DNA of 64,000 nucleotides from Aquanectria penicillioides. Lineage: Eukaryota; Ascomycota; Sordariomycetes; Hypocreales; Nectriaceae. The position numbers and the translations under genes are program-made. The DNA is taken from assembly GCA_003415625.1 (NCBI GenBank), contig PYIU01000007.1, positions 2,604,001-2,668,000 of the forward strand, in the 5' to 3' direction. The notes under the pieces were generated by a model. The model was not told the DNA's origin, did not search any database, and was given only the letters and a program-made list of their open reading frames with translations. Positions 1-12,600 of the stretch are shown piece after piece. The first letter of the stretch is position 1, and each line of letters opens with the position of its first letter.

Positions 1-303
1 CTGCTGCTGCTGCTGCTGCTGTTGCTACTGCAGTGAGATGGGGCAGCTCTCTCCCGGGCCCATCCACAAGAGGGCGGGGAGGTTCACTCTCTGCTTCTCT
101 GCTTCCCTCTTCGGCCATGGACTGCTCTCTTTTATTAGTCCCTCGGTTTCTCCTCCAGAGCGCACAACAACAGTAACCCTCACGTGTCCCTTCTAGGCCC
201 AACTCCGGGTGCCATTTGCCTAAAAGCCCCCAGCGGCGCAGCTGATGAACGGCGACTGCTCCCTGAACGGGGGGCCCTTGCAAGAAAACACCTGCGTGCC
301 GAG

Positions 304-360
<57 letters not shown>

Positions 361-904
361 ATGCGCTTGCCCTGTCCATAGTAGCACCGCAGTCTACATC
401 CATCACTACTCCTTCATAGGTGCTGCACCGACGTCGTGGGCCATCCCCCAGCCTGCCTCATGCCTACCTACTACGTACATCTCCTCCTGTTGGCTGCCGT
501 TCCCGGGAAGAAGCCTAATCCCCAGGCGGAAATAGTGGAGTTGACCAGCCCGCCCACCTTACCGCCCAGTTTCTCGCGCAGACGTCGACAGGCACACTGC
601 GCTAATGTACCACCGCTGGAACCACACGCACTATAGGCGCTCTAGAAGGTAGCATCTCCTCCTCCACTTCCACTTCCGCTTCCACATCCCGCCATCCCGC
701 ATCTCGTCCCGCATCATCGCCAACCCCGACTTTGACCCTCTCTCTTCTCCGCCTCTCTCCTCGACCGCCCGTGCCTCCGCCCTCTTCTCTCTCCTCCCGC
801 AACCTACTCTGCTTCTCTACCAGTCACCTCCGTCTGCGACATTTTCCCTCCCCTCATTGTCTCCGCTTGCGCATGCCCATTCAGCTCCGCCATCCCCCTC
901 AGCT
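1..904. other. Gene-free leader region with microsatellites
   Basis: No coding gene can be supported here. The left edge starts with seven CTG triplets (1-21) followed by a degenerate tail. A compound (TC)n(TG)n microsatellite lies at about 304-356. From about 640 to 904 the top strand is strongly pyrimidine-rich, typical of the promoter and leader of filamentous fungal housekeeping genes, and it leads directly into the start codon of the WD40 gene at 905. Open frames in this stretch are low-complexity Ser/Leu/Arg translations of the repeats. Confidence 0.7.
640..904 (+). promoter_or_regulatory. CT-rich promoter/leader of the WD40 gene
   Basis: The top strand carries long C/T tracts up to the start codon at 905. 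Pyrimidine tracts just upstream of the transcription start are common in ascomycete genes that lack a clear TATA box. The exact start site cannot be read from sequence. Confidence 0.4.
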
Positions 905-3900
905 ATGGCCAAGAAGGCGCGCCAGAGAATCAGCTATGGTAAGAAGAGCTCCAGCCTCCCCGCGCAGCAGCCAATGCGCCGGCCTAGCTTCGCCATACCA
1001 TTCCAACCCATATTCCGTTTCCCAATCGCTAACCTCCTGCTGCAGTCCTCGAAAACGCCAAGTCCTCCGTCGGCGGCCATCGCCTCGGCGTAAACGGGCT
1101 TGCCGTCGACAGCGACAACGCCATTCTGTGAGCTCACATGACCTCGTCCTCTCCGGTTCCTCTTGCACCTGAAACTGACTCCGGCGCCTCGCCAACAGCT
1201 ATTCCGGTGGTCGTGATGGCATTGTATGCGCCTGGGACCTGAACCTCGACCTCAAGCGTCGCAGCGATGTCGTCGATTCCTCTCCACCCGCAGCAGACGA
1301 GAAGACCGACGACAAGACCAAAGAGAAACCCAAGCCCACCACCAAATTCCGCGCACAAACCCATGCCCACATGCACTGGGTTAATGACATCGCTCTCGCC
1401 CATAACAATACCGCCCTCGTCTCCGCTTCCTCCGATCTGACCGTCAAGATATGGCGGCCCCATTCCGAAGAGGACAACACCCGCGCCGAGACAATTGGCG
1501 AACATGCCGACTACGTCAAGTGCGTCACCACCCCTCCTGCAGACATGGGCGCGAATTGGGTGGCCACCGGTGGCCTTGACCGCAAGATTTGCCTGTGGGA
1601 CATCAATGGTGGAGGAAAGACGCTGGAGATTGACGTCAAGGGTGACGACATGGCTGAAAAGGGCTCCGTCTATGCTCTTCGAGTTGGCCGCAATATCATG
1701 GCTAGCGGTGGCCCCGAGAAGACAGTGCGGCTGTACGATCCCCGAACGGGGTCCAAGGTATCCAAGCTCGTAGGTCACGTTGACAACATTCGGTCAATCC
1801 TCATCGATGATGCCGGCGACACTATTCTCAGCGCCAGTGCCGACAAGACGATCAAGATGTGGAGCGTAAAGGGTGGTCGCTGCATGTACACGTTCACTAT
1901 GCACGATGAGAGCATTTGGTCACTCTTCTCAGATGACCCTCGGCTGGGTATATTCTACAGCGCTGACCGCGCAGGTTTGGTCGCGAAAACAGATGTCCGA
2001 GGCAGTCTCGAGGACATGGATGACGGTCTGAGTCTTGCAGTCGCTCAAGAGCACATTGGTGTGGGCAAGGTCGTTGCCGCTGGCGGCCATATTTGGACAG
2101 CTACAAACAGGTCTTCCATCAACCGATGGGCAGACATTGATACCGACATCAACATCCAACTTCCTGAGACATTCCGGCACCAGAGAGCCACATCCAACTC
2201 CTCCAACAGGCCGCGCGAATCATCTCCTCCAACTGTCAACGGAACCTCCAAGAAGGAAATTCCCGCTGACTCTATTCTTCGAGTGTCTACTACAGCTGTG
2301 TTCCCTACGCGAACCGCCCCAGATCCAGACAGCAAATCAGCGAATGAAGCTCCGCAGCGAAAGGGCTCGGAAGTTGCTGTCGACCATTCAGACCCTGAAG
2401 TTAAGCCCATCCATGATCAATCCGAAGAGACCATCGAGGGCCAGTTTGGTCTCTTGAAGCACAGGCTACTCAACGATAGGAGAAGGGTATTGACTTTGGA
2501 CACGGCTGGCGACGTGCTACTCTGGGATCTCATCAAAGTATGTTCAACAAAAAGAAAGAAAAAAGCTTGATGGGGGCATTCCATGCTAACAAAACTAGTG
2601 TAAACCAATCCAAAGTTTCGGGAAGCAGCACCTTGAGGATGTGGAAACTCAAGTAAATACCGTAGAAGCAGTGGCCCCTTGGTGTTCAATTGATATCAGC
2701 TCCGGAAACCTTACTGTGGTACTGGAGCCATTCAATTGCTTCGACGCCGAAGTTTACGCTGATGAGCTTGAGCTAGAGGAGCCTGTCGAGTTCAGAGAGG
2801 ACCAGAGAAGTATGTCGTGATTATATCATCTTGACAATGAGAAGAAGTTAACATCCCTCATCTAGTCACCCTCGGAAAATGGATTCTGCGGTATCTCTTT
2901 GCGGACCTAATTGACGAAGAAATTCGACGGGATGAAGCTTACCGACAGAAACTAAATGAAGCCGTAGAAGCAAGGCAGGCTGTTTCAGCTGCAAACGTAC
3001 CCTTGTCGATATCGCTCCCAAAATCGGCACTACCTGGATGGGAGGATTCCGACCAAGTCACAACACCAAAGGCTGGTGGTCAGCATCTTCCAACCACACC
3101 GGGCATGGCGATCGGCCTAGCATCCCCAGCTCCCGCCGCAACCATTCAATCGGCTCTACCAGGGGTTCCAGAGGATGGCCTGTCAGCTCCCATGAGCCCC
3201 CTAGAAAAGAGGGCATCGCATGCCAGTCGCCAATCCGTTGACAGGGAAGACTACTTCACCAGCATCATCAATACAGTGGAATCGGCTACCAAGCCGGGAG
3301 CGCCCCAAACCCCAGCAGCAGAAACAGCTGAGTCCAAAACTTCCACTGATGGCAAGGAAGCCGATAAGGATAAAGATAAAGAAAAGGAAAAGGACAACGG
3401 AAAGTCTCCCAGCACACCGTTCGGCAAAAAGTTCCGAATGTCATTTGGAACTAAGAAGTTGGGACGATCTGCATCGCAGGCTACTCAGGAAAAACCGGCT
3501 ATTGTAGAAGAGAAGGCTGAAGAATCCGAATCCTCGTCTGTACATGAAAAGGAGGTTGATGACAGCTTCCTTGGTGTGATTCAGAAGATTCGCCAGGAAT
3601 ACGACAAGCAGCTGGCTGAAAACCCCGAAAGGCTGGTGGAAACCGGGATGACACCTAGCTTGCCCAACGACACGCCAGTCCTCAAGCTTCCTCCCGGAAC
3701 CAAGGTTGTCATACAAGAGGAGACGTCAGGCGGCAGCGCCAACATCTACCAGGGCATTGTCGAGCTGGTTGGTAAAGACGCCGACTTTATTGAGCAAAAG
3801 GCCCCCATGTGGCTTGGCGATGTCCTCTTGCAGAACTTGATGCCATTCAAGGAGCCTGTCAAGGTCTCGTTTGTTCTGTATCCATCGGACAACGCCCTTC

Positions 3901-4354
3901 CCGCCATTTCCTCCACAGACGGTAACAACAGGCTCAACGCTAACCGCATGCTGCGCGTCAAGAAGATTCTTGCGTACATTGCTGAGAGGATCGAGCCACC
4001 GCTAGAGGAACCCGATCCAGAAGCGCTCAAGCCCGAGGAATACTTGGAGCTGTACTGTAATGAACAGGTATGTCTTTCTTCTTTTTCTATCTTGCTGTCT
4101 CATCTCTATCCCGGTCCATTTATAACTAACTCCCGTTCTAGTTGCTGGCTCCAACGACCAGTCTGGCTGCTCTCCGAACACATCTATGGAAAGGCGGCAA
4201 CGACATCGTCCTTCACTACAAGTCCAATGGCCGCAGGGAGCTCCGGCCCTTCCCCCCTTCTCCGGAGCTGAAGCCTGCCGCTGAGGAAGAGGAACCTCAG
4301 GAAACTCCGGCTGCCAACAACGCGGAACCCCCCGCCAACGCCCAAGCATCGTAA
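905..4354 (+). CDS. WD40 repeat protein, WDR48/Bun107-type deubiquitinase cofactor
   Basis: Six exons: 905-938, 1046-1127, 1199-2537, 2599-2809, 2866-4067, 4142-4354, giving 1026 aa. All junctions are GT-AG and phases agree. The N-terminal third is a WD40 propeller: repeat signatures include [12 protein letters not shown] (about residues 40-50), [11 protein letters not shown] (about 114), [34 protein letters not shown] and, after a disordered insert, [12 protein letters not shown]. The middle is Ser/Lys/Glu-rich and probably disordered. The C-terminal region from about residue 790 has the ubiquitin-like fold region seen in WDR48 (DUF3337), ending in the [16 protein letters not shown] stretch. 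In animals WDR48/UAF1, and in fission yeast Bun107, bind and activate ubiquitin-specific proteases (USP1/12/46, Ubp9), so a role as deubiquitinase cofactor is inferred by homology. The start is chosen because [12 protein letters not shown] is the usual family N-terminus and the 34-nt first exon joins in frame. Confidence 0.9.
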
Positions 4355-4723
4355 AAGGTCGTGTCCGCGAGGTGTCGATGAAGGATTGATTTTCTGCCCA
4401 TCGTCCCTCATCTCTCGCCTCGTCGCCCTCCAAACAGTCCTCATGACCTTTTCTTTTCTTGTACATGTCGAGATGAAGCACTCTCCAGCCCTAGTTCTCC
4501 CCCTCAAAGCGTGTCCCTTGATCGTTTGTATATACTTTTGTACATAGCCCCTCCAACAGCGTAATTGTACATACCATACCAATGCGGCCAGAAATGTAGC
4601 CTCTGGCCCCTCCCCTTATTCACATCTCTCATGTTTTTTTTCTTTGCTCATTCGCCTCTCTTGTTGCTTGTATCGTACACGTGCCGTTGACATTATTTGT
4701 TCGTTCTGCGTCTTTTCGATCCA
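4355..4723. other. Convergent 3' intergenic region
   Basis: This 369-bp space separates the converging stops of the WD40 gene and the SAM carrier. It contains T-rich stretches and repeated TGTA/TACAT words (for example around 4461-4575) that would suit fungal 3'-end formation for both transcripts. No gene is seen. Confidence 0.5.
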
Positions 4724-5572
4724 TTACTCCAAGCCGTTCATGGTGTTGATGGCCCACTGGTAGCTTCCCAGGAAGATGGCGCCGCCGATGGAGATCCACG
4801 TCACTCGCGGTGCAATGCCCGCGAAGAATGGACGGACTCCCTCCTCGCGCACCATCCGCCCAAAGACCTCGGCCACGCTCACCCGCTCCTTGGACAGCAT
4901 CACGCGCGTCTTGAGCACGTCCAGGGGCGTCGTCAGCGCCGCCGCCACGCCGCCCGCCATGCTTCCGTACAGGGCGCTCTCGGCACCCGTCACCTCGAGA
5001 CCCCCGCGGCGGCGGCGGCCCCACGCCTTCATGGCCTCCCACAGCGGGAACTGGATCACGGTGAAGGGCACCTCGCGGAAGACGGTGATGCCCCAGCCGC
5101 GGTACAGCTCGCGCCACATGGTCCCCAGGCCGTGGGTGTTGTACTGGCTCAGGATAGCCCGCAGAGCGGCGCCCGACGAGCCGCCATGCAGGCCGGCCTG
5201 GGCGCGCTGCTTGACGACCTCGGTGGGAACGCGGATGGCGCAGGCGGCCACCTCGCCGGCGCTGGCGGCGATCATGTGCGACACGGGCCCTTGCCAGGGA
5301 GCGCCGCCGTCGCCCTTGGCCACGTTGGCGGCGAGCAGGGCCTTGACGGACTCGTAGGTGCAGAAGAAGAAGGCGGCGCCCGGGGCGGAGCCGACAATGG
5401 CGGAGCCGATGCCCCGGTAAATGCCGGAGAAGCCGCCCGAGGGGAAGAAGCCGGCCGACGACTGGAGGCGGGTCTTGAGGGTGTCGAGGGGGAAGAGGGA
5501 GAGGTCGACGGTCGTGCCGGCGAGGGCGCCCGCAAGGAGGGCCGACTGGAAGGAGGGGCTCGACGACGACAT
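4724..5572 (-). CDS. PET8: Mitochondrial S-adenosylmethionine carrier (Pet8/SAMC type)
   Basis: Single-exon gene, 282 aa, the usual length for this family. It has the threefold mitochondrial carrier structure: signature motifs PLDTLKTR (residues 28-35), PTEVVKQR (116-123) and PLDVLKTR (216-223), each at the end of the first helix of its repeat. The second repeat has PTE rather than PLD, and with the FFFCTYESVK segment this matches the SAM carrier subfamily (yeast Pet8/Sam5, human SLC25A26). By homology it exchanges cytosolic S-adenosylmethionine for S-adenosylhomocysteine across the inner mitochondrial membrane, supplying methylation and biotin/lipoate synthesis. Codon third positions are very GC-rich, in contrast with its surroundings. 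The start at 5572 begins the short polar Ser-rich N-terminus usual before the first carrier helix. Confidence 0.92.
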   Translation of the reverse strand: MSSSSPSFQSALLAGALAGTTVDLSLFPLDTLKTRLQSSAGFFPSGGFSGIYRGIGSAIVGSAPGAAFFFCTYESVKALLAANVAKGDGGAPWQGPVSHMIAASAGEVAACAIRVPTEVVKQRAQAGLHGGSSGAALRAILSQYNTHGLGTMWRELYRGWGITVFREVPFTVIQFPLWEAMKAWGRRRRGGLEVTGAESALYGSMAGGVAAALTTPLDVLKTRVMLSKERVSVAEVFGRMVREEGVRPFFAGIAPRVTWISIGGAIFLGSYQWAINTMNGLE

Positions 5573-6630
5573 GGCTGGCGTTTCCGGTCTCGTATATATT
5601 TTTTCTCTCGGTCAACGGAGATCGGCTTTACTTGGTCCGGGAGGAGGGCCGAAGGGCGGGGGGACAGTGAAGCTGAGCTTCTTTTTTTCGAGGAAAGGGT
5701 CGGACGATGGAGGAAAGCCGGAAGCGGCGCTGGGCGGGGGAGGGGGACGACGCAATTGACTGCTCAGGAAGGCCAGGCGAGGTTTGTTTGGCGAAGGGTT
5801 GCGTTGATATCGGAGACCGAGGTCGGCGGGAAATTTACCTAGAGTTGACGATAGAGCTCTCGTTATCGATAACGGACTTTGTACGGGTGGGGGTAGTGTC
5901 GCGTGCGGAACTTGGTCGGCTACCCTATAGCAACGATAGCACTGCGTCAAATGATGAATTTGCGTGTTGTTGTTGTGTTTGGGGACTTTATTTGGTGTTT
6001 TACGTGCTTATTGCTGATTTATGTTTGCAGTTGTCTTATTTTTGGTGTTATTTTCCTTGCTCTGTTGGGTCTTGTTATATTTGTTCACCGGATGAACTTG
6101 ACGTGTCCAAGTCGATATAACTTAGCTTGAGCTTCCTACTTCATCTCACCCTCAGAAACATTATGTCACCAAACCCAACCCAAAAAAAGCATATTCAACC
6201 CGAAATACTCCTCCACCATACAAAGGAACACTTGAAGATTGTAAGTTGTACAACCTACAAAATTCCAAGGGATAGACCTTTCGCACCCCATGGGGTACGA
6301 TGCCGAGTCGGCGATGCTGCAAACCACGTACCTATGCCAACCTAGTCCATGCCATCGGGGGGACCATGTTTCGCCCTACCAACCGACCCCAGAAATCAGA
6401 TCATTCAAGGCGGCACTTTCAATAATTCTTATTTTTTTTCGTTTCCCTTTCTAAAACGACTTACATACCAATGCAACGAAATTTGTGACTTGTATAAAGG
6501 GGAATAGCATTTTAATCCTCCCACCCGAAATGATACTGAAACCGAGCCTTGCCGCCCCCAAAAGCAGACTAATTCTTAAACTAAACTCCTCAGAATCCTT
6601 CCCTCCCCAGCCTCCTCCTTTAATCTACGC
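5573..6630. other. Gene-free stretch upstream of the SAM carrier
   Basis: Upstream region of the carrier gene, including a T-rich stretch on the top strand at about 5960-6080, and the 3' flank of the small minus-strand gene that follows. Open frames here are short and show no recognisable protein. I see no RNA gene. Confidence 0.5.
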
Positions 6631-7035
6631 TTACATGCTATCCCTCATGCTCGTGCCACCCCTGGCCGTTTCCTCCGCCGCCTTCTTCGTTCGCTCCTGC
6701 AGCCCGGCCATGTTCTCGCCCTTGGCGGCTCGGTCCGCCTTGAGTGCCTCTTCACTGTCCGAAGCGAGCTCGGGCTTCCAGTGGCCGGTGCCGCGTTTCT
6801 GCTTGGCTAGCGAGTCTTGCTTGTGGTGGTCGTAATCAATACCCGTCTCTTGATAGGTATGTGTCGTTAGCGGAGAATTGACGATGTTGATAAATTGGAA
6901 TGGTACGCCATGGGAGAATTATTGCCACCCCCTTTAAAAAAAGCTCCAGCAAGGCTAGAATATTGAAACGCGGGAGAGGGGGCTCAAAGGGACAGAGAGA
7001 GACATACGGCTCGATGATTCTTTCAGATTGAGCAT
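6631..7035 (-). CDS. Small conserved-looking protein with 28-nt first exon
   Basis: Two exons: 7008-7035 (28 nt) and 6631-6848 (218 nt), 81 aa in total. The donor is a perfect GTATGT at 7007-7002. The acceptor at 6850-6849 follows a CTAAC branch point, and the phases join in frame (c + ag = Gln). The protein starts MLNLKESSSQTGIDYDHHKQ and continues with KQKRGTGHWKPELASDSEEA, then a Lys/Glu-rich helix (GLQERTKKAAEE) and ends RDSM. It is highly charged, with no signal peptide or membrane segment. The second exon has clear coding character (Lys/Glu/Ala-rich, GC third positions) and a good stop. I do not know its function. Small hydrophilic proteins of this kind in fungi are usually annotated as hypothetical or stress-associated, which is not shown here. 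Confidence 0.7.
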
Positions 7036-9067
7036 CGATGTCGCAGAAACAAAAGACCTCCGCCCGGCTACGGCGGTGCTCATGCAAATGGGCCGCATAG
7101 CCATAGATAACCGAGCTGACATCATCGTGTTGTTCCTTCCGATGCAAGGTAATCACGACCGATTTGGCTGATATCAATGTCGTATTGGATGAAGCACAAT
7201 TGTGTGACCGAGGAGAGAAGACGGAGGAGAGAGAGTGCGTGGTGAGAGGCGCAAGAATGATGAAGGGAATTAAGCCAGAAGAAGAGCTATTAATAAAACA
7301 AATCAAGACAAATGGTCAACTCGCAATGATGATCTCGCCCGGTCACATTCTCCCTGTGAAGTGGAGGTTTCATTGAGTCATTGCCTCATCACATACTATT
7401 TGTGTGACGTCACCGCCATCATCATTATCTGCATCTCACCATCGATTCCTCGGATCATTGCTTCCTCGGTCGACGAGGACATGTATTTCAAAGTATCGAG
7501 AGTGGATTGGCCAATCCAAGATGGATGCCGACAGACGTGCTAATGCGATCCACATTATGGCCTGAACCTTTCTTGCTGGTTGGGGTCCTGTCCGTCGTTG
7601 TTATTCATCTGGCCTACGCGGAGGAGAGGCGCAATCCATGTGCGACAAGCGTACTGCCAGCTAATTCATGGCAAGATTAATAGCCGAAGGGTTCAAGTGG
7701 CATTCCATGTATCACACATCGCATTTCATTCGCATGGCACAAAGACACAGTATCAAAGTGTTCGAACATCGTGTATTCTCGTCTCGCAGCTCGTGGGCCG
7801 CAACTTCGCAACCATACAGCGCCAATTCCCAGTTAACAATAGCCACATCCGCAGTTAACCCATTGCAAAACCAGGCTCGAGGGCCCTTTGATTCCAAAAA
7901 CCGACCCGCAACTTAGATCATGTCATAGCCCACCGCCAAATCACTCCAGATGCTTGCGAGGGAGAGAGCAACATAGGCTTCTTCCCGGACGAGACAACCC
8001 AGCAACGCTGCATCATCAAAAACCACCGCCAAATGTGACCCGTCCCAGACGGGAATCTGTCCAAAACCAAACAACTAAAGATAATAAAAAAAAAAAAAAA
8101 AAGCGAGGACAAATATATAGGTAGCCCCGGAATGGTACAAAGAAGGAAGAATCGGACAAAACCCTTTTCCCGTTCGTTTGCAGCAGCGGGATCAAACCGA
8201 AAATTCGACCAACTCCCCGTAAGTTCCCAAATAGACCCCATCCCCAACTTGGAGGGTGTTGCAAAAAAAAAAAACAATTGACACCGTATCGTCTCGATCC
8301 GACCACCGCCCAAACATTTCCCAAAATGCGACCCGACAAATAAACACCCGAAATCCCCGCTCGTGAAAAGCACTCCTTCTATGTGTTTCTTTTTCTTCTT
8401 ATGACTTCATGAACCCATGACCGTGATGAGAGAGAAGACATTTTGGTTAATATGGGGAGGCGCCACCGCTGCTTCCCGTTAAACAAATAAAGATGCCGAA
8501 ATCAGAAATCCCGTCCGCGTCCAAAACACCAATGCAATGTCGTCTTGAAATGCAAAACCGCGGAAAACGCCCTTTTCGTGTCAGACAGCCTCATCTTGAG
8601 AAGCGGACACACTAAAAACCCTAGGTATGGTATTTGATTTGTTGCAAAAACAAGGGAAACCAAAACAGAAGAAACTGGTATCGATCTTTCTCATGCCGCG
8701 CCGGTTGTTGTATCCTCATTGAAACTTGTTGAGTAAAACAAGGGAGTATGTCGATTAAGGATTTTTATACAGGGTTAGGAGGGGGAGAAAAAGGTTGTAG
8801 GTTTGTTGTTGTCGTCGAATGTTGTCGCCAACAGTCTGGAGCCGACCGCATCAAGCAGTCGAGCCCCGCAAAAAGCCTCGAGGAACCCAGCCCGCAAGAG
8901 AAGATGATGCCATTTCAAGCCTTGGTCAATCGATGTGCCCGCCAAGATGAACAGTTGCCAAGAACGAATGGACAGTAATTCTACAGTTCAAGATGCATCG
9001 CCGATGCGACAGCGCGCGAATCGACACCCGGCACCCCACGGGGATGCGGGAAGCGACGCGACGCCAT
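7036..9067. other. 2-kb gene-free stretch
   Basis: Upstream region of the 81-aa gene, then the 3' flank of the next minus-strand gene. It contains a poly(A) tract of about 14 (8089-8102), a second A-run at 8262-8273 and several short AT-rich patches. The open frames are short and unlike proteins. No tRNA-like B box or 5S rRNA signature was seen. Confidence 0.5.
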
Positions 9068-9696
9068 CTACCATCGGCGACCCATGGGCTGCTGCATCCT
9101 GCCGGGCGACACCGACTGAGGCGGGCTTGACATGGTAATGCCGGTGGCTGGGTTGATGATGGGAATGGCATTGCGGCCCCGAGTGGCGGAGGGCTGGTGA
9201 AGCTTGAGGCTTGACTGTTGGGTCTGGAAGCTAGGAGGAATGAAAGCGGGAGAGGTAGAGTTGAGAGAGAAGCCAGAAGCAACCGAGTTGGGCTGTTGCG
9301 TGGGGGAGGAGTCGGGAGAGTTGCTGGCTAGTGAAGAGCGCTCAGAAGCACTGGAGATGGAGACCAGCTGGAGAGGGAACGGGTCAGAGTCATGGTAGGA
9401 GGGGTGCGGGCGCCGTCGCTGGTGGTCAAACTCACGTCGTTCTCAGTCAATAGGTTGGGGCAGAATTCCATGTCGTCCTCGAGGTCGAAGGAGCGGCTGG
9501 TCTCGAATTTTGTTCGGAAAGCAGTGAGTGAAGCCGACTCGTTGAGTTCCTTCATGCTGCGAACACCGCGGAATTGGCGTTGAGCATTCTGGGACATGGA
9601 GAGGCGGGGCGCACGACGATTTCGGCCGCCATGGTGGTTGTGCGACACAGGACCGGGGTGCGCGGGGTGAGCGTTGTAGTGGTAGTATGCAGACAT
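9068..9696 (-). CDS. Ser-rich protein of unknown function
   Basis: Two exons: 9436-9696 (87 codons) and 9068-9367 (99 codons plus stop), 186 aa. The intron 9368-9435 has a GTGAGT donor and CCTCTCCAG acceptor and is phase 0. The N-terminus (MSAYYHYNAHPAHPG) is Tyr/His-rich, followed by a basic patch (GGRNRRAPRLS) and a well-structured-looking segment RQFRGVRSMKEL..FRTKFE..RSFDLEDDMEFCPNLL. The second exon is Ser/Pro/Gln-rich and probably disordered (SERSSLASNSPDSSP), ending MGRRW. The mix of a compact acidic core with phosphorylation-rich tails suggests a regulatory or adaptor protein, but no family is recognised. Without splicing the frame would run on for only 36 more codons from the donor and lose the conserved-looking tail. 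Confidence 0.72.
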
Positions 9697-12600
9697 TATG
9701 AGTGGTGTAGTCTTTGTGTGGCCGAGGGGCTGAGAGGAAGTTCGTCAAGTCCGGGGAGCCGTACAGGTGGGAGCGCCAGAGTGGGAAATCCGGAAAGATG
9801 CGGGATTAAAGAGCAAGAGCGGAAACGCAAAGCAAACAGCAACAAAGAGTGTGGCTTTGTTGAATCGTGGATGATGATGGGCAAATGAAGCGCCAGCGTC
9901 ACTTTGGATTGGAGATGTTGGTTTTCGCGGAGGAGAGGCAGGTAAAAATGGTAGCGGAAGTTGTGCGTGTGGTGTTGGGCGGAAGGTGGACGGATAGGTT
10001 TGAATTGTGGGAAGCGAAGCGAGGCAGGTACGAGGGGCGAGGTGACAAGCGGATGATAAGTGGGAAGAAGGACTCGGCGACGGCGGGCGGCGGGTTTTGT
10101 TGGTTGGGGACGCTTGGGGAGACTTGGGGAGACCTGGGAGTCCCGGCGACCCACCACCCTGCTCCACGCCAGACCCACATAGTTGACGGGGGGGTGCCGG
10201 GATACGCCAGGATCCTGGACAAGAGATGAGGGCGGGACCCGCATTTGGCGAATCACCGCCCGCAAACGGCCGACCCATCGGCCTCGCCACCGCCAGGTGA
10301 TTGGGCTGGCGCGCATCGCGCTAGCACAACCCGGGACTAGACGGCGCCACTGTGTAATCTGTGGTGGCATGCTGATGGTCCTGCTGGGGGACTGCCCGCC
10401 GTGAGCAGCACAGTGGCGAGAGGACGCCTGCGGACGGTGTCGCAGGAGCGCCCGGGCCTAAGCAGTCATGAGTGGTGGTAGCGGGGCCTGTTTTCAGTAC
10501 TGCAAATTTGCGTGGCTGGCACGCCAATTAGGCGGTACTTGTGACCCGGCGCCTACCTCCCCTGGTGCCCTTGAGCGCCCTCCTCGCTCCTAGGCGCCCA
10601 GTGCTGGCTTCGGCGGCCTCGGGGCACCCCCGTGGGCTCTCATTCCAGTGGCTGTCACTTGACCGCGCCCGAGCTTGGGCCCAGCGTGCCCCGGCGAGCA
10701 TCCCAAGCCCACGCCAGTAGGCTGGCGGGCTGTCCAGTGACGATCCAGAGGTCGCGCGGCCAGTGCCCTCCAGTGGGTTCTGGCACTCAGCAAGGCTTCC
10801 ATGGTGCGTTTTCAGCGCTAACCGCCAGTGGACGCCTCTCTCCTCCGGTGGACACGGTGTGAGAGGCAATTTGCATGACTTCCCAGCCCAGCATTGTGCA
10901 AGTGCCCTCTGAACGATGTAGTGCAAGAAACTGGCTACAAGCTACATGGAAAGCTATGAAAGCTAGACCAGCTTCTAGCCAGTCCAGCTGTCGCCAGCCA
11001 GTCTCTTTCGAGAAACATATTAGACAGAAAGTGAGAGAGAGAGAGAGGACGAAAAAAAAAAGTGATGGTGCGCGTGCGCGCGCGTGTACCTGTTGTTGAC
11101 AATCCTCTCCCAAAATGGGGCTCGCAACATGCGACATTCGATGCTGGCTTACTTGCTCGACGGGTTACAGTGGGCTATTTTCAGGGGATGTGCCCTTAGG
11201 AGGGGCGCTCACACCGTCAGGTGCCCTTCAGGTGAGCACAGATGAGGTACGAGGTATGAGGAAGCGGGACGGCAGGCGCAGCCTCAGGCACCCGGGGCCA
11301 CGCGCATTATTCTCCATCTCCCGACGCCCTGTCGCCTGTGTCAGCGCCAGCCGCAAGCCCACCCGACCCCCTTTCCTAGGCTCCTTCCGGGCCTGTGTAG
11401 GCGCCATTTCCATTTCCCTTCTGGACCGTTAGGTGGCTGTGATTGGGTTATAGGGGGGGGTTTTGTTTGTTGACATGCTGGAGATTATTGTTACCCACCG
11501 TCGCGTGAGCCTGAGGAACGACTTGCGTTTCTGGTTATGCTCCTGCGCCTGCGCCTGCGACTGCGACTCTCTCTTTTTGGGCACTGCCCCTGGGCCCCGC
11601 AGCCATTCATTACCGTACCGACCTTCCTGCTTGATGTTTCTCGTGGCTGGCGGCTGTCTCGCGTCTGACAATTGGGGGCAACTTGGAGAGATGAAGATGG
11701 TATGGATTGATGTATGGATTGGATGGCTGCACGTATGGATGGATCGACATGTGTACTCGAGACGGAGGGCTCTGGTACTTTGGCGCCAGACCAAGAGAGC
11801 GTGCATCCGTTCACAGTTTAGAGGTACCGCCACCTGTACGTACTGCAACATTGGAACATTGCATTGTGCAGAGTGCAGTGCCGAAACCCAAACACTAACC
11901 ATCCACCCTCGCATCCCAGTCTAGACTCCGACTCTGGAGGCTTGTGAACCCTGCTGGTTTCTGGTGCAGGAGCTGGGTGCCCTGATCCAACCCTCCAAAA
12001 CACTGCTTCTATTTCGTGGGTGTGTTCTGCAGGTGGGCGCCAGAGTTGCAAGGCGGCGAGCGGGTGAAGAGGGTTGAGTGGAGGAGGGGGGTGGGTGCGA
12101 CCAAGTGAGGCAGTGGGCGCTAGCACTTGGCACCATCCCCGGCCACTGACGACTCCCTTGGCCAGACAGGGTGACGACGCTGGTCATGGAGGGTGGCCGG
12201 CGGCTGTGAGTGGGCGGCTTGCCCTGTGGATTTTGTGGAGTGGGCTGTGGATGCTTGTCTCTCTCTCAGGGCTGGGCTGGGTCGGGTCGAGTCGATGGCG
12301 GCGAGTGTGTCAACGGGCGTCTGAGCATGGGAAGCACGGGGCCTTGGCCATCGAGGCCCTGTCCATGGATCATGGGAAACGTGGCGGCTGGAAAGGGCAC
12401 CAGTTCTCCTCGCGCACTGTACTACCTGTGCACCACGCAGCAGCCATGCAGTGAACTAGGAAAATGTGGAGAGATGAGAGGCCCTCGTCGACGTGTGTAG
12501 GGTGCAGATCGCATCGTGCTCGCCGTCTCCGTACCCGTATTCCTCGATTGATAATTGTCCGGCTGGACTACTGGATGTAGCCATCTCGAGCGTCTATCTT

